A program made the position numbers and the translations under genes. From Erwinia sp. OLFS4 (GTDB lineage Bacteria; Pseudomonadota; Gammaproteobacteria; Enterobacterales; Enterobacteriaceae), in contig NZ_MOMB01000011.1 in assembly GCF_002752165.1 (NCBI RefSeq), forward strand, positions 1-48,925: a stretch of 48,925 nt of DNA. The letters are read 5' to 3'. Shown here piece after piece: positions 7,938 through 18,629 of the stretch (position 1 is the first letter of the stretch; each line of letters starts with the position of its first letter). Under the pieces are notes generated by a model, which saw nothing but the letters and a program-made list of their open reading frames with translations, did no database searches and was not told the DNA's origin.

Positions 7938-8466
7938 TTTTGCTTAATTTGTCAGAAAATGTCAAGTTAGTTCAACCTTTCTAAATATACGGATAATTCT
8001 TATTTTTTTACGTTCGCCTTTCTGCCACAAAAAAAATGCCTCAGCCTGCTTTAATAAGCTGCTTTCACATTAGCAAGCGAAGCGTTAATATTGCCGCTGA
8101 TAAAAATAGCGCCTTGTCTGGTTGTCGCAGTGACAGCGTGACCAGTCAACGCGATCGGCCTTCACTCACCGATCGGTAGCAGACACAGCGAGTGAGGTTA
8201 CAGCGGAAATGCCACGGCAGAAAACTTCCCGCCAGCAAGACGGTGTCACCGCTTACAGTAATGGGAAATTTCCGTCATGACATCCTGCGAATATACAGGT
8301 ATTCTGACCAATCGGTTCTGATGCAATATGCTTATGCTCTGCAGGATTTTCGCTCTGGCGACGGTTCCGTGCCGCCAACAGCCTTTATTTTTGTTTTTTT
8401 AGTCTTGGTTGCGGCGGCGCAAACGCCCAGCTGGTTATCCATTAATTTGCCTCTGACAGAGACACT
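7938..8466. other. Intergenic region between micF and rcsD
   Basis: About 530 bases that should hold the rcsDB promoter. One inverted repeat stands out: CGATCGG (8152-8158) and CCGATCG (8169-8175) with a 10-base loop. The only longer open frame (8192-8506) overlaps rcsD in another frame and has no ribosome site or family features. No further gene is seen. Confidence 0.5.
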
Positions 8467-11127
8467 ATGCTGCCCTACAAGCTTTCATTTACCTCAGGCA
8501 ACGTGACACGATTTTTCGTGCTGTTCATTGTGGTGTTACTTCTGGCTCTGGGCTTTATGGTAAACAGCGCGGTCAATTCATGGCTGACGAGCAAGCGCTA
8601 TGATATGGCCAGTATCGCGCACAGCATGCAAAAACGTATCGATACTTACCGCTTTGCCACCTGGCAGATTTATGAAAATCTGGCAGCCAGTGCAGCGGGA
8701 GCCACACCGGGTAATCTGCAGGAAACCCGCCTGCGCCCTGACGTTTACTACCTTGAAAAAAACCGGCGTAAAACCGAAGCCCTGATCTTTGGCTCGCATG
8801 ACGGCAATACCCTGGACATGACCCAACGCATATCTGATTACCTTGATACGCTGTGGGGCGCTGAAAACAGCAACTGGTCAATGTATTTTCTTAACGGCCA
8901 GGATAACAGCCTGATCGTGATTTCCACCCTGCCTTTGAAAGATATGGCCACACGCTATAAAGAAACCGCGATAAATAATCTGGTCGATGCCCGGCGGGCT
9001 GAGATGTTGCAACAGGCAACGGCACTGGATGAACGGGAAAGTTTTTCGCCATTGCGCCGTTTCACCTGGCAAAACGATCACTATTTTACCCTGCGGACGA
9101 CTTTTAATCAGCCGGGCCACCTGGCAACGGTTGTTGCTTTCGATCTTCCCATCAACGATTTGATTCCCGCCACCATGCCGCTGGAAAACTTTCAGCTCAG
9201 GCAGGATAACTCGGCAGTCAATGAGGATGATGACGCCGATGATGATGATGAGATGAGTAACAATACGCACGTTGCGTTTACTAATCCCAATATTGAAATC
9301 ACTGCATCATTACCCAGCACGCCATTACAGCTACTTTATCGGGTATCAGTCACAAACCTGATTGCCGACACGCTACGCAACCTGCTCTGGCCACTGCTGG
9401 CAGATTTTATACTACTGATACTGTCGTTAGCCGGACTTTTTCTGTTACGACAACAGTCTCTGCGACCGGGGGAACACCAGAGCGCCGAACTGGATTCAGT
9501 TCGTATGCTGAATGAAGAAATTGTCAGCAGCCTGCCGCTCGGCTTACTGGTATATGACTTTGCCGCTAACCGTACCATCATCAGCAATAAAATCGCCGAA
9601 CATCTGCTGCCACATTTAAATCTGCAAAAAATCATAAATATGTCGGACCAGCATCAGGGCGTTCTGCAGGCAACCGTCAATAATGAAGTCTATGAAATTC
9701 GTCACGCCCGCAGCATGATTGCCCCGCAGACCCAGTTATTTTTAATGCGTGATCAGGATCGGGAACTGCTGGTGAATAAAAAACTCCAGCGCGCCCAGCA
9801 AATCCTGGATAAAAATCATCAGATTCGTCAGCAGTTATTGCAAAATCTTGGCCATTCATTGCAAAAACCGCTGAAACTATTAGTTGAAAAATTGCAGGCC
9901 ATTGCGCCATCACGACTGGAAGAAACCCAGGCGCAGGCTATCGACGCTTCCCAGGGACTCAGCCGTCTGGTTGATGATATTGTGTTGTTAAACCAGCTGG
10001 AAATTCAGGACTGGGCACCGGATGCTGCCTCATTTAATCTGCAGCAGCTGTTAGATGCACTGACGCAGGAAATCCTGCCCTCAATTACCCGTAAAGGCTT
10101 GCAACTGATTGTTGATAATCAGCTTTCCAGCGAAGAGATGCGTTTTGGTGACAGCCGTGCGATTCACAAAGTCCTGTCAACCCTGCTGCATTACGCCATA
10201 ACCACCACGGCCTGGGGCAGAATCAGCATGAAAATCAGCAGCCCCGCCGAACGCCCGGACCAGCTGGTGATGCAGATTGTTGATACCGGTAGCGGGCTAA
10301 AGGAAGAGGAAATCGGTAATACCGACTTTCCTTTTCTTGGCGAAACCAGTGCAGACCGCTTTGGTGCCGCTTCCGGTCTGGCCTTTTTCCTGTGCAAACA
10401 GCTGTGCAAACAGCTGGGCGGCGCGCTGGAAATTCAGGCACGCCCTGACATCGGTACACGCTACAATGTCACTCTTCACGCCCCGCAGGAACCACAGCAG
10501 GAACGGGAAGAAAAATTACTGGAAGGTGTCACCACGTTGATTGATATCGCCGTGGAAGATATCCGTAAAATCGTCATTCGACTGCTGGAGAACTGGGGGG
10601 CCATCTGCCTGATGCCCGATGAGCGTCTATCCAGTCAGGAATACGATCTGTTACTGACTGACGACCCGGCGAATCTGTCCGCATGGTCGTTACTGCTCAC
10701 TGATGATGAACCAGGTTTTACTGCAATTGGCCCCGGCCAGTTTCGCGTTAACTTTAATATTACTGGCGCAATGCAGGACGCCCTGCTGCAATTGATTGAA
10801 CAACAACTTTCCGAAGAGGGTGTAACGGAAACGGAGGAGGTCACCTCACAGCAAATTGCCAGTGGATATTTCCAACTATTTGTTGACACAGTACCAGATG
10901 ATGTAAAGAGACTGTATAATGAAGCCACGAATGAGGACTACAGTTCGCTTGCTCTGACAGCACATCGTTTAAAAGGTGTGTTTGCCATGTTAAATTTAAC
11001 TCAGGGCAAGCGACTTTGTGAAATTTTAGAACAGCACATCAAAGCATGTGATACATCAAACATTGAAAATACCACCAGTCAAATTGACCAGTACGTCAAT
11101 GAACTGCTGCAGCAGGGTAACCAATAA
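8467..11127 (+). CDS. rcsD: Rcs phosphotransfer protein RcsD
   Basis: 886 residues (E. coli 890). RcsD sits in the inner membrane and passes phosphate between the sensor kinase RcsC and the regulator RcsB. A first membrane helix is at about 15-35 and a second at about 302-324, enclosing a periplasmic domain. A degenerate kinase-like region and an ABL domain follow, then the HPt domain with phosphorylated His833 (TAHRLKGVFAML). A short acidic run NEDDDADDDDE near residue 253 precedes the second helix. A perfect 12-base tandem duplication at 10391-10414 encodes CKQLCKQL without changing the length relative to E. coli. It overlaps no gene and is followed by rcsB after one base. Confidence 0.96.
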   Translation: MLPYKLSFTSGNVTRFFVLFIVVLLLALGFMVNSAVNSWLTSKRYDMASIAHSMQKRIDTYRFATWQIYENLAASAAGATPGNLQETRLRPDVYYLEKNRRKTEALIFGSHDGNTLDMTQRISDYLDTLWGAENSNWSMYFLNGQDNSLIVISTLPLKDMATRYKETAINNLVDARRAEMLQQATALDERESFSPLRRFTWQNDHYFTLRTTFNQPGHLATVVAFDLPINDLIPATMPLENFQLRQDNSAVNEDDDADDDDEMSNNTHVAFTNPNIEITASLPSTPLQLLYRVSVTNLIADTLRNLLWPLLADFILLILSLAGLFLLRQQSLRPGEHQSAELDSVRMLNEEIVSSLPLGLLVYDFAANRTIISNKIAEHLLPHLNLQKIINMSDQHQGVLQATVNNEVYEIRHARSMIAPQTQLFLMRDQDRELLVNKKLQRAQQILDKNHQIRQQLLQNLGHSLQKPLKLLVEKLQAIAPSRLEETQAQAIDASQGLSRLVDDIVLLNQLEIQDWAPDAASFNLQQLLDALTQEILPSITRKGLQLIVDNQLSSEEMRFGDSRAIHKVLSTLLHYAITTTAWGRISMKISSPAERPDQLVMQIVDTGSGLKEEEIGNTDFPFLGETSADRFGAASGLAFFLCKQLCKQLGGALEIQARPDIGTRYNVTLHAPQEPQQEREEKLLEGVTTLIDIAVEDIRKIVIRLLENWGAICLMPDERLSSQEYDLLLTDDPANLSAWSLLLTDDEPGFTAIGPGQFRVNFNITGAMQDALLQLIEQQLSEEGVTETEEVTSQQIASGYFQLFVDTVPDDVKRLYNEATNEDYSSLALTAHRLKGVFAMLNLTQGKRLCEILEQHIKACDTSNIENTTSQIDQYVNELLQQGNQ

Positions 11128-11128
11128 T

Positions 11129-11779
11129 ATGAATAATCTGAACGTAATTATCGCCGATGACCATCCTATTGTTCTGTTCGGTATCCGTAAGTCACTGGAG
11201 CAAATCGAATGGGTCAATGTAGTGGGTGAGTTTGAAGACTCAACAGCGCTGATTAATAGTCTGTCCAGGCTGGACGCAAATGTCCTGATTACCGATCTTT
11301 CGATGCCGGGAGAAAAGTATGGTGATGGGATCACGCTGATAAAATACATCAAACGCCACTATCCAGATCTGTCGATTATTGTGCTCACCATGAACAATAA
11401 CCCGGCGATTCTCAGCTCAGTGCTGGACCTGGATATAGAAGGCATTGTATTAAAACAGGGAGCCCCGACCGATCTGCCAAAAGCGCTGGCTGCGCTGCAA
11501 AAAGGCAAGAAATATACCCCTGATAGCGTTGCTAAATTACTGGAAAAAATTAGCGCTGGTGGCTACGGTGACAAACGTTTATCACCGAAAGAGAGTGAAG
11601 TTTTACGCCTGTTTGCCGAAGGATTTCTGGTGACAGAAATTGCCAGAAAACTCAATCGCAGTATTAAGACTATCAGCAGTCAGAAAAAATCAGCGATGAT
11701 GAAACTTGGTGTTGATAATGATATTGCGCTGCTTAATTATCTTTCCTCTGTAAATACGGCACTGCCGGACAGAGATTAA
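11129..11779 (+). CDS. rcsB: Rcs response regulator RcsB
   Basis: 216 residues, the same length as E. coli. The receiver domain holds D10/D11 (IADDHP), phosphorylated D56 (LITDLSMPG) and K109-region residues. The C-terminal LuxR-type helix-turn-helix reads RLSPKESEVLRLFAEGFLVTEIARKLNRSIKTISSQKK. It controls capsule, motility and stress genes, alone or with RcsA, GadE or BglJ. The start one base after the rcsD stop, not the longer frame from 11048, matches the family and implies translational coupling. A bidirectional terminator separates it from convergent rcsC. Confidence 0.98.
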   Translation: MNNLNVIIADDHPIVLFGIRKSLEQIEWVNVVGEFEDSTALINSLSRLDANVLITDLSMPGEKYGDGITLIKYIKRHYPDLSIIVLTMNNNPAILSSVLDLDIEGIVLKQGAPTDLPKALAALQKGKKYTPDSVAKLLEKISAGGYGDKRLSPKESEVLRLFAEGFLVTEIARKLNRSIKTISSQKKSAMMKLGVDNDIALLNYLSSVNTALPDRD

Positions 11780-11795
11780 TTTTCAGAATAAGAGT

Positions 11796-11826
11796 AAAAA
11801 GCCGGTTATCCCCGGCTTTTTATTTT
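11796..11826. terminator. Terminator between rcsB and rcsC
   Basis: Arms AAAAAGCCGG (11796-11805) and CCGGCTTTTT (11812-11821) with a short loop. The A/T runs on both sides let it act on both convergent transcripts. Confidence 0.85.
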
Positions 11827-11832
11827 ATTACT

Positions 11833-14700
11833 TCAAATTGATTGCTTGTCAGGCTGTTGCCGACTGCGCCGCACCTGCTCGGCATAACGCGCCAATGCAT
11901 GACGCAGCGTATCCAGCGTCACCGGCTTAGAAAGACAGCTGTCCATCCCGGCATCGATACAACGCCGTTTTTCTTCCGCCAGCGCATTAGCCGTAACGCC
12001 AACGATGGGGAATGTCCAGCCACTCTCACGCAGGCGTTGAGTCAGACGATAACCGTCCATATTGGGCATATTGACATCAGTAAGCACAATATCAATCTCA
12101 GAGCGCCCCATCACATTCAACGCATCCATCCCATCCTGAGCCATTTTCACCTGATAACCCAGCGTGTTCAGCTGTTCCGAAAGCAGCATCCTGTTGATTG
12201 GATGGTCATCAACCACAAGAATAAGAATATCCTCGTTAGAATCAGGCTGTACCACTGGCATTGACCTGACACGCGCATCGGCTGCATCAACATCCGCACC
12301 ATATATCTTCGCCAGTAACAGCGGCAGTTCATGTGGCGCAACGGTACTGATAACCCAGTGACCTGGGGCCCGTTCAACCGGCGCCTCAATGTGGCGATTA
12401 TCAAACAGAATAGTGGCCCGTGAAAGCGGTTCGTCAGGTAAAAGATAATCGCTGATCAGCACATCTTCTTTATTGGTACAAGGAGAGTCACTGCGATATA
12501 CCGCCATACCCTCGGCGGCGAGCAGGCGGGTGAGATACGCCGCCAGCACGTCGTTGCGCATCACCAGCCAGACGCGCTGACCGGCCAGAGACTGATGCAG
12601 TACAGGGGCTGCCCGCCGGCTATTGTATAATGGAATACGGACAATAAACTGACTTCCCATACCAGGTTCCGCATCCACCTGAATGTCGCCATCCATCATA
12701 TTGACCAGTTTTTCGCAGATAGCCAGTCCCAGGCCGGTCCCCTGAAAGTTACGCTGTACCCCGGTGCCCACCTGAAAAAAGGGGTCGAAAAGACGCGTCA
12801 GTTCTCTACCCGGTATCCCTACCCCGGTGTCACGAACCCGGATGGCCAGATAGCCCTCATGCACAAAGGCATGCAGAGTGATTCCGCCTGTGTGAGTGAA
12901 TTTAATGGCATTATTTAACAGGTTAGAAATGACCTGCTGCAACCGCATCGGATCACCATCCAGCGTAGCGGGAACGTCGTGTTCAATCAGAACATACAGC
13001 GTCAGATGTTTTTTAACAATCAGCGATAAATAGTTGGCGGTTATGTGCGTAAGAATTTCGACGGGTGAAAATTCACGGGGTTCAATACGCAGTTGTTCCG
13101 ATTCAATTTTAGAAAAATCGAGAATATCGCTGATAATTTTCAGCAACAGATTGGAAGAATTATTCATCGCAGTGACCAGCGTATCCACGCCTTTTGGCAA
13201 TGATTTTGTCTGTAATAAATCCAGATTACCAATAATGCCATACAGGGGCGTACGCAGCTCATGACTGACGGTCGCAAGAAACATCGATTTTGACTGGCTG
13301 GCCTGTTCAGCGGCCTGGGCCATTTCGTGCAACGACCGTTCCATCTGCACGCGGGTACTGACGTCAACCAGCACGCAAATAGCCACATTTTCATTACGGT
13401 AGCGTGAATGCACAAAACTGATCTGCAGGTTAGTATTACTGCCGGTCAGCACATCAACAAAATTGACCTGTTGACCGCAGATCATCTCCGTCAGTCGCTG
13501 GCGGTCTTCATGGGTCAGCATATTCAGATAGTTATGCGCCAGCTCGTTACTGAGAATGTTGGTGCCATCACTGATACGCAGAATGCAGATTCCCACCGGT
13601 GCGGAAGCAACAATTTTACGGTTAAATTGCTCATGTTCTTCAAGGCGATGGGCATTATCTTCGGCTGGCAGAAACATACGCCGCTCAAATAACCAGGCGA
13701 GCGTAAACAGCATCAATGCACTGACCAGGTTAAGCAACAAGGCATTAATCAGCACCATTTTCAGTTGTTCAAACAGGACGGCGCCGGGTATGGAATAAAC
13801 GATACTGAGATTTGAGGGTACAAGGGCCCGCTTAAATACCAGCTGGTCATAATTATTGAGGTAACCGAACCAGCTATGATCGGCCGGCAAATTGTTCTGA
13901 TTAACCGGACTATTACGGGAAGAGCTTAATACAGGCTGATTATTCTGATCCACCAGCGTGGCCACTACCGCCAGGCTGCCTGGGGCAATAAAATCCTCCA
14001 GACGCAATGTCTGCTCCACCCCCAGCAACGCCGCCACTTTATTGGCCAGATAAACCGGCATCATCATATAAAATGATCCGATACCCGGCTGTGCTGCCGG
14101 TGACACCCATGTCATGCTGTTTTTACGGTCAACCTCGCTGCCGTTGCGATATCGCAGAATGTGCTCCTGCAGCGATTTAAAACTTTTCTCCCGCTCAAAG
14201 GCGCTATTACCCAGGGTATAGTCCGCCAGACACTGGCTGTCGCTACTGGTAAAAAACACCCGGTTTAGCTCATAAGAGGTCGTCACGTTGGACTTCCAGT
14301 ACTGTAAAAAATAGCTCAGCGAAGCCAGCGAATTATGCCAGGTACTGCTCATGACATTGCAGTCTGAACTGGAATACAACGGATAAAATTCAGGCAGACT
14401 GACATTCTTATCTGCGCTGCCAGTCGTCACCTTGTCCGAAACGTTTGCCGTATTACTGAGACGATTTTCCGCAATAAATTTTAGCTGGCGGGTGATGCTG
14501 GCGGAATCACGAACAAAGGATGCAACCTGTTCATAGTTGACCGTCAGCTCCTGTCGGATGGCTGTTTCACGTCCGTGCAATACGTTAATCAGGTAAAAAA
14601 CTGTGACGAGAGCCCCAAGCAGCCAGAGTAATAGCGCCACTGCCCGTGACAAGTAACGGGAAATACGAAGCGTGGTACGAAAAGAGACTAGATATTTCAA
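11833..14700 (-). CDS. rcsC: Rcs hybrid sensor kinase RcsC
   Basis: 955 residues (E. coli 949). It has two inner-membrane helices (about 20-41 and 314-336) around a periplasmic domain, a HisKA/HATPase core with phosphorylated His480 (ATVSHELRTP), and G-box motifs (RDTGVGIP, GTGLGLAICEKL). An RcsC ABL-type linker and a C-terminal receiver with Asp875 (IVLTDVNMPNMDG) follow. RcsC autophosphorylates on envelope stress signalled through RcsF/IgaA and sends phosphate to RcsD. It is convergent with rcsB, as in E. coli. All catalytic residues are present, so the phosphorelay should work. Confidence 0.97.
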   Translation of the reverse strand: MKYLVSFRTTLRISRYLSRAVALLLWLLGALVTVFYLINVLHGRETAIRQELTVNYEQVASFVRDSASITRQLKFIAENRLSNTANVSDKVTTGSADKNVSLPEFYPLYSSSDCNVMSSTWHNSLASLSYFLQYWKSNVTTSYELNRVFFTSSDSQCLADYTLGNSAFEREKSFKSLQEHILRYRNGSEVDRKNSMTWVSPAAQPGIGSFYMMMPVYLANKVAALLGVEQTLRLEDFIAPGSLAVVATLVDQNNQPVLSSSRNSPVNQNNLPADHSWFGYLNNYDQLVFKRALVPSNLSIVYSIPGAVLFEQLKMVLINALLLNLVSALMLFTLAWLFERRMFLPAEDNAHRLEEHEQFNRKIVASAPVGICILRISDGTNILSNELAHNYLNMLTHEDRQRLTEMICGQQVNFVDVLTGSNTNLQISFVHSRYRNENVAICVLVDVSTRVQMERSLHEMAQAAEQASQSKSMFLATVSHELRTPLYGIIGNLDLLQTKSLPKGVDTLVTAMNNSSNLLLKIISDILDFSKIESEQLRIEPREFSPVEILTHITANYLSLIVKKHLTLYVLIEHDVPATLDGDPMRLQQVISNLLNNAIKFTHTGGITLHAFVHEGYLAIRVRDTGVGIPGRELTRLFDPFFQVGTGVQRNFQGTGLGLAICEKLVNMMDGDIQVDAEPGMGSQFIVRIPLYNSRRAAPVLHQSLAGQRVWLVMRNDVLAAYLTRLLAAEGMAVYRSDSPCTNKEDVLISDYLLPDEPLSRATILFDNRHIEAPVERAPGHWVISTVAPHELPLLLAKIYGADVDAADARVRSMPVVQPDSNEDILILVVDDHPINRMLLSEQLNTLGYQVKMAQDGMDALNVMGRSEIDIVLTDVNMPNMDGYRLTQRLRESGWTFPIVGVTANALAEEKRRCIDAGMDSCLSKPVTLDTLRHALARYAEQVRRSRQQPDKQSI

Positions 14701-14867
14701 ACAGTGCTCACTGCGGTATGCGTGACAAAAAGACGGGTGTTATTAGAAAAACACACTAACTTTATCTGTTTAAAAAAGCCAGTAACACAAGGCAAAAAAT
14801 GCGCAATCAGCGGCGCAGTTAACAGGATAAAGGCAAAAATTAACCGGGCGATGCAAACTCAGCGGAT

Positions 14868-14895
14868 AAAATAACAGCGGCCCTTTAGCCGCTGT
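14868..14895 (-). terminator. Terminator after aguA
   Basis: On the minus strand arms ACAGCGGC and GCCGCTGT with a 6-base loop are followed by a T-rich stretch (TATTTTAT). It lies between the aguA stop and rcsC and should isolate the two transcripts. Confidence 0.75.
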
Positions 14896-14906
14896 CTTTA
14901 GCCATG

Positions 14907-15998
14907 TTACTTAACCGGAATTTGTTGCGTTATGCAGTGAATATTGCCGCCGCCTAACAGAATCTCGCGCGCCGGTACGCCGGTTATCATGTATCCTGGA
15001 TAGAGTTCTTTAAACAGGGCAGCCATTTCAGCATCATGTTTAGGATCCAGCAGCGGATAGACTATCTGACCATTGGTAATCAGATAATTAGCATATGAAG
15101 CCGCGAGACGTTCGCCTGATTCACGCTGCATCCCTTCGGAAACGTCAACCCCGTCGGCTTCCTCTTGTGAAATGTAAAGAGGACCTGGCAGAGGAATCTT
15201 ATGTACTTTAATTTTGCGGCCTTTAGCATCGCTCTGGCTTTCCAGCACGTCCAGCGCCTTGCGCGAAATATCATACTGCGGATCTGAAGGATTATCACAC
15301 CAGGTCAGGACAATTTCGCCAGGCCGTACCACATGAATCAGGTTATCAACATGACCGTTAGTTTCGTCATTAAACAGGCCGTTAGGGATCCAGATAACTT
15401 TATCCACGCCCAGATACTCACAGAGAACATGCTCAATTTCATGCCGGTTCAGCTGCGAATTACGACTGGGGTGTAATAAACACTCTTCAGTGACAAATAA
15501 CGTCCCCTCTCCATCCGTGTGGATAGAGCCACCTTCAAGTACAATCGGCGCCCGGTAGCTGTCAAAGCCGCCGGCTTCACACACTTTTTGTGCAACCTGA
15601 TCGTCTCTGTCCCAGGGGAAATAAAGTCCATCAACTAAACCACCCCATGCATTGAAATGCCAGTCCACCCCACGGCGTTCACCCTCCGCATTCATAACAA
15701 AAGTGGGGCCAATATCGCGCATCCAGGAGTCATTACTGCTCATCTCCAGCAAGCGAATATTGGCTGGCAACAGTTCACGTGCATGGGCGAATTGTGCGGC
15801 ACTTGCCACCATGGTTACCGGGGTGGTTTGTGCAATTGCTTTTGCCACTTCAACAAAAATTTTCTGTGCGGGTTTAGCGCCGTTACGCCAGTTATCGGTA
15901 CGTTCCGGCCAGACCATCCAGATTTCCTGCTGGGGCTGATGTTCACCAGGCATTCTGAATCCATCCCGGCGTGGTGTTGAATTAATTCTTTTGCTCAT
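14907..15998 (-). CDS. aguA: Agmatine deiminase
   Basis: 363 residues, within the usual family size. It hydrolyses agmatine to N-carbamoylputrescine and ammonia. Family motifs are visible: [44 protein letters not shown] and the C-terminal [11 protein letters not shown] with catalytic Cys355. It belongs to the guanidine-group-modifying superfamily. The start follows AAGGAATTTGTC. It lies 13 bases behind the antiporter gene in one operon, divergent from carbamate kinase, so its product feeds the carbamoyltransferase encoded 4 kb away. The full pathway yields putrescine and one ATP and also raises pH. Confidence 0.95.
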   Translation of the reverse strand: MSKRINSTPRRDGFRMPGEHQPQQEIWMVWPERTDNWRNGAKPAQKIFVEVAKAIAQTTPVTMVASAAQFAHARELLPANIRLLEMSSNDSWMRDIGPTFVMNAEGERRGVDWHFNAWGGLVDGLYFPWDRDDQVAQKVCEAGGFDSYRAPIVLEGGSIHTDGEGTLFVTEECLLHPSRNSQLNRHEIEHVLCEYLGVDKVIWIPNGLFNDETNGHVDNLIHVVRPGEIVLTWCDNPSDPQYDISRKALDVLESQSDAKGRKIKVHKIPLPGPLYISQEEADGVDVSEGMQRESGERLAASYANYLITNGQIVYPLLDPKHDAEMAALFKELYPGYMITGVPAREILLGGGNIHCITQQIPVK

Positions 15999-16011
15999 GA
16001 CAAATTCCTTT

Positions 16012-17436
16012 TCATATATGTTTCTGTTGAGAATAAGCAGTATGTGAATTTCCCTCCTGGTTTTTATGCATCACAGCCAGGTGCAGCAGGATTTCACCAA
16101 TCAGAACGGTGACCACAACCCCTGCCAGAACCGGACCACTGTATGCCCAATCCATCTGCCATTTGGTGAGCTCAGGGAAGATAAATATCACCACTGCCTG
16201 CAGGATGACCAGGAAGCAAATACAGCTTAAAATCCACTGCACCAGTTTGCTTCCGGGTACTTTAAACGGGCGTGGCGTGGCAGCGTCGCTGATACGCAGT
16301 TTGATAAAGGCAGGAAACATGAACAGATAAGGCAGCAAAAAGATACAGCTGGAGAAGGCGAAAACTGACCAGAAAAGTTCATCACTGTCCTGGGCAAAAA
16401 GCGCATAAGCGGCAATCACCAGTGTAGAAACAATGCCGGTAAGCATATTCGCCCCCACCGGTGTACCATGCTTTGCGGATGTTTTAGCAAATACGGCAGG
16501 TAATTCACCCTCGCCTGCTGCTTCGGCGGCCGCGCGGCTGGCACCCATTGTCCATGTCACCATGTTACCGAGAAAAGTCAGCAACGCCATGGTACCTACC
16601 AGATAGACCATCGCAGAACCCAGCGCCGAATCACCAAATAACTTATGTAAGGTGTCGATAATGCCACCCACCAGGCTGATATTGTCAACCGGCAGTGCCA
16701 TCAGAATACCGACGGTACCGAAAACGTATAAAAATGCCGTTATCCCTGCCGCCAGAAAAATGGATTTCGGCATATCGTTAACGTTTTTCATCTCTTTGGT
16801 CATGGTTGCGACCAGTTCGAACCCCATCAGGTTAAACACTAACGCCGGTAAAAATGAGGCCCCGGTATCCAGACTGGGTAACATGGCAGAAAAACTAAAT
16901 TTATTGGCGACACCGTGATTGTAGGCATAAATACAGCCACAAACACCCAGTACGCCGATGACTGACACTTTCAGGATTGCACCTATATTTGATACCCAGA
17001 CACCAACGTCAACAGAGATATTGCATATCCAGATTGTCAACCATGTCAGAGCAACACATAAGACAATAATCCATAATAAGGGCAATTCAGGAAAGAATAA
17101 ATTAGCAAACATTCCTGCACACATAATATAAACCGCCGGCATCCACAGACCAACATTTACCCAATAAAACCATGTAGTACGGACTGCCCAGCGGTAACCG
17201 AATGCTTTTTTCACCCAATCATATATTCCACCTTCCCCTAGATAAGTGGTTCCCAGTTCAGAAGTAATCAGGCCATAAGGTATAACAAAAATAATGAATG
17301 TCACTAACCACCAGCCAATTGCGCTGACGCCTATAGAAGCCGAAGCAGTTAACGTATCAATGACTATAACCGCACAAAGGCTGAACAGCGCAAGGCTGCC
17401 AACCCCGAGTTTCTTATCAGAACCTTGCGTATCCAT
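16012..17436 (-). CDS. aguD: APC-family amino acid/amine antiporter, likely agmatine:putrescine exchanger
   Basis: 474 residues with about 12 hydrophobic segments and the basic amino acid/polyamine antiporter pattern: [15 protein letters not shown] in place of the G-S-G loop, [31 protein letters not shown] and PFKVPG. The family exchanges amines, as AdiC or GadC do for amino acids. Direct linkage to aguA, carbamate kinase and putrescine carbamoyltransferase makes agmatine-in/putrescine-out the best guess, as in the Enterococcus aguD arrangement. Substrate assignment is inference. It is the first gene of the minus-strand aguD-aguA operon. Confidence 0.82.
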   Translation of the reverse strand: MDTQGSDKKLGVGSLALFSLCAVIVIDTLTASASIGVSAIGWWLVTFIIFVIPYGLITSELGTTYLGEGGIYDWVKKAFGYRWAVRTTWFYWVNVGLWMPAVYIMCAGMFANLFFPELPLLWIIVLCVALTWLTIWICNISVDVGVWVSNIGAILKVSVIGVLGVCGCIYAYNHGVANKFSFSAMLPSLDTGASFLPALVFNLMGFELVATMTKEMKNVNDMPKSIFLAAGITAFLYVFGTVGILMALPVDNISLVGGIIDTLHKLFGDSALGSAMVYLVGTMALLTFLGNMVTWTMGASRAAAEAAGEGELPAVFAKTSAKHGTPVGANMLTGIVSTLVIAAYALFAQDSDELFWSVFAFSSCIFLLPYLFMFPAFIKLRISDAATPRPFKVPGSKLVQWILSCICFLVILQAVVIFIFPELTKWQMDWAYSGPVLAGVVVTVLIGEILLHLAVMHKNQEGNSHTAYSQQKHI

Positions 17437-17703
17437 AGATTTTCTCCCCGTGAATAATTATCATGAAATTTAGATTTCTAACCGGACAAGCCTCATGCGG
17501 TTAATATAGATTCATGACCACAGGCAGGTGAAAACCAGAATCAATTATCGAAAAATAATCACACCCCAAAGTTAATTTCGTGAACAACACCATAATTACC
17601 GACAACCTATTTTTTTTAACAAGCATCATTGATTCTAATCAAAATTCAAAATGGGGTATTAACAGTATTTTCTTATGACGTAATACTGAAAAAGGCAACC
17701 GAA
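17437..17703. promoter_or_regulatory. Divergent promoter region of the agmatine locus
   Basis: 267 AT-rich bases between aguD and carbamate kinase. The region holds a perfect palindrome with arms TTGATT and AATCAA at 17629-17642. On the opposite strand at 17535-17546 the same half site appears as AATTGATTCTGG. Both are candidate binding sites for the TetR regulator of the locus. Clear -35/-10 pairs could not be fixed by eye. Confidence 0.45.
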
Positions 17704-18618
17704 ATGAACAAAGAAAAACCTGTATTAGTCGTCGCTGTAGGCGGAAATGCTTTATTACAACGTGGAGAAGTAATGAGCTATGAAAATCAGAAAAAAAACA
17801 TCGATGTCGCCGCGCATTCTCTGGCTGAGCTGAATAAATCCTGGCGCGTTGTCATTGTTCACGGTAACGGGCCACAAGTTGGTTTACTGGCATTGCAAGG
17901 GTTATCGTATCGTGACGTACCACCTTATCCGATGGATGTATTAGGCGCAGAAAGTCAGGGAATGATAGGTTACATGCTGGCACAGTCATTAAAAAAATAT
18001 ATACCTGAAATGACAGTCAGTACGTTACTTACTCAAGTAAGAGTAGATAAAAACGATCCCGCATTTAAAGATCCTAATAAATTTATTGGTCCGGTATACA
18101 GTGAACAGATAGCCAGGGAGAGAGCAAAAGAATTTGGCTGGGATATTAAACCCGATGGCGAATACTGGCGCCGGGTGGTTCCTTCACCCGCACCACAAAG
18201 TATCGTTGAAATCGACAGTATTCACGCACTATTAGCGGCCGGAAATATGGTCATTTGCTGTGGTGGCGGTGGCTGTCCTGTGGTATATCATCCCGAGGGT
18301 CCTGAAGGCGTAGAAGCCGTCATTGACAAAGACCTTTCCGCCGCAACATTAGCTAAGCAATTGAATGCTGAGCACTTTCTCATTCTGACTGATGGTGATA
18401 ATGTCTGTGTTAACTGGGGAAAACCTGACGAAAAGCCGTTATACGACATCACCGTTGAACAGATTGAGCGGTATAAATTTGCTGCCGGTTCAATGGGTCC
18501 AAAAGTCGCTGCCTGTTGTGATTTTGCCCGCCTGACTTCAGGTACCGGGCATATTGGTTCACTGCATAAAGCGGCATTGATTATGGAAGGGAAGTCGGGT
18601 ACCCATATTCATCCTTAA
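17704..18618 (+). CDS. arcC: Carbamate kinase
   Basis: 304 residues from ATG 17704; the longer frame from 17629 lacks a ribosome site and covers the candidate operator. Carbamate kinase transfers phosphate from carbamoyl phosphate to ADP, giving ATP, ammonia and CO2. Motifs: VVAVGGNALLQRGE, VIVHGNGPQVGLL, CCGGGGCPVV, VIDKDLSAATLA, LILTDGDNV and FAAGSMGPKV, all in family order. Next to aguA and ptcA it is the AguC-type enzyme, the ATP-yielding last step, rather than part of an arginine deiminase operon; no arcA gene is nearby. Confidence 0.94.
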   Translation: MNKEKPVLVVAVGGNALLQRGEVMSYENQKKNIDVAAHSLAELNKSWRVVIVHGNGPQVGLLALQGLSYRDVPPYPMDVLGAESQGMIGYMLAQSLKKYIPEMTVSTLLTQVRVDKNDPAFKDPNKFIGPVYSEQIARERAKEFGWDIKPDGEYWRRVVPSPAPQSIVEIDSIHALLAAGNMVICCGGGGCPVVYHPEGPEGVEAVIDKDLSAATLAKQLNAEHFLILTDGDNVCVNWGKPDEKPLYDITVEQIERYKFAAGSMGPKVAACCDFARLTSGTGHIGSLHKAALIMEGKSGTHIHP

Positions 18619-18629
18619 CAGAAGAAAAT

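Noticed and set aside
8192..8506. Plus-strand frame of 104 codons before rcsD
   Set aside because: It overlaps the rcsD start in another frame and its translation shows no family pattern; the region is better explained as the rcsDB promoter.
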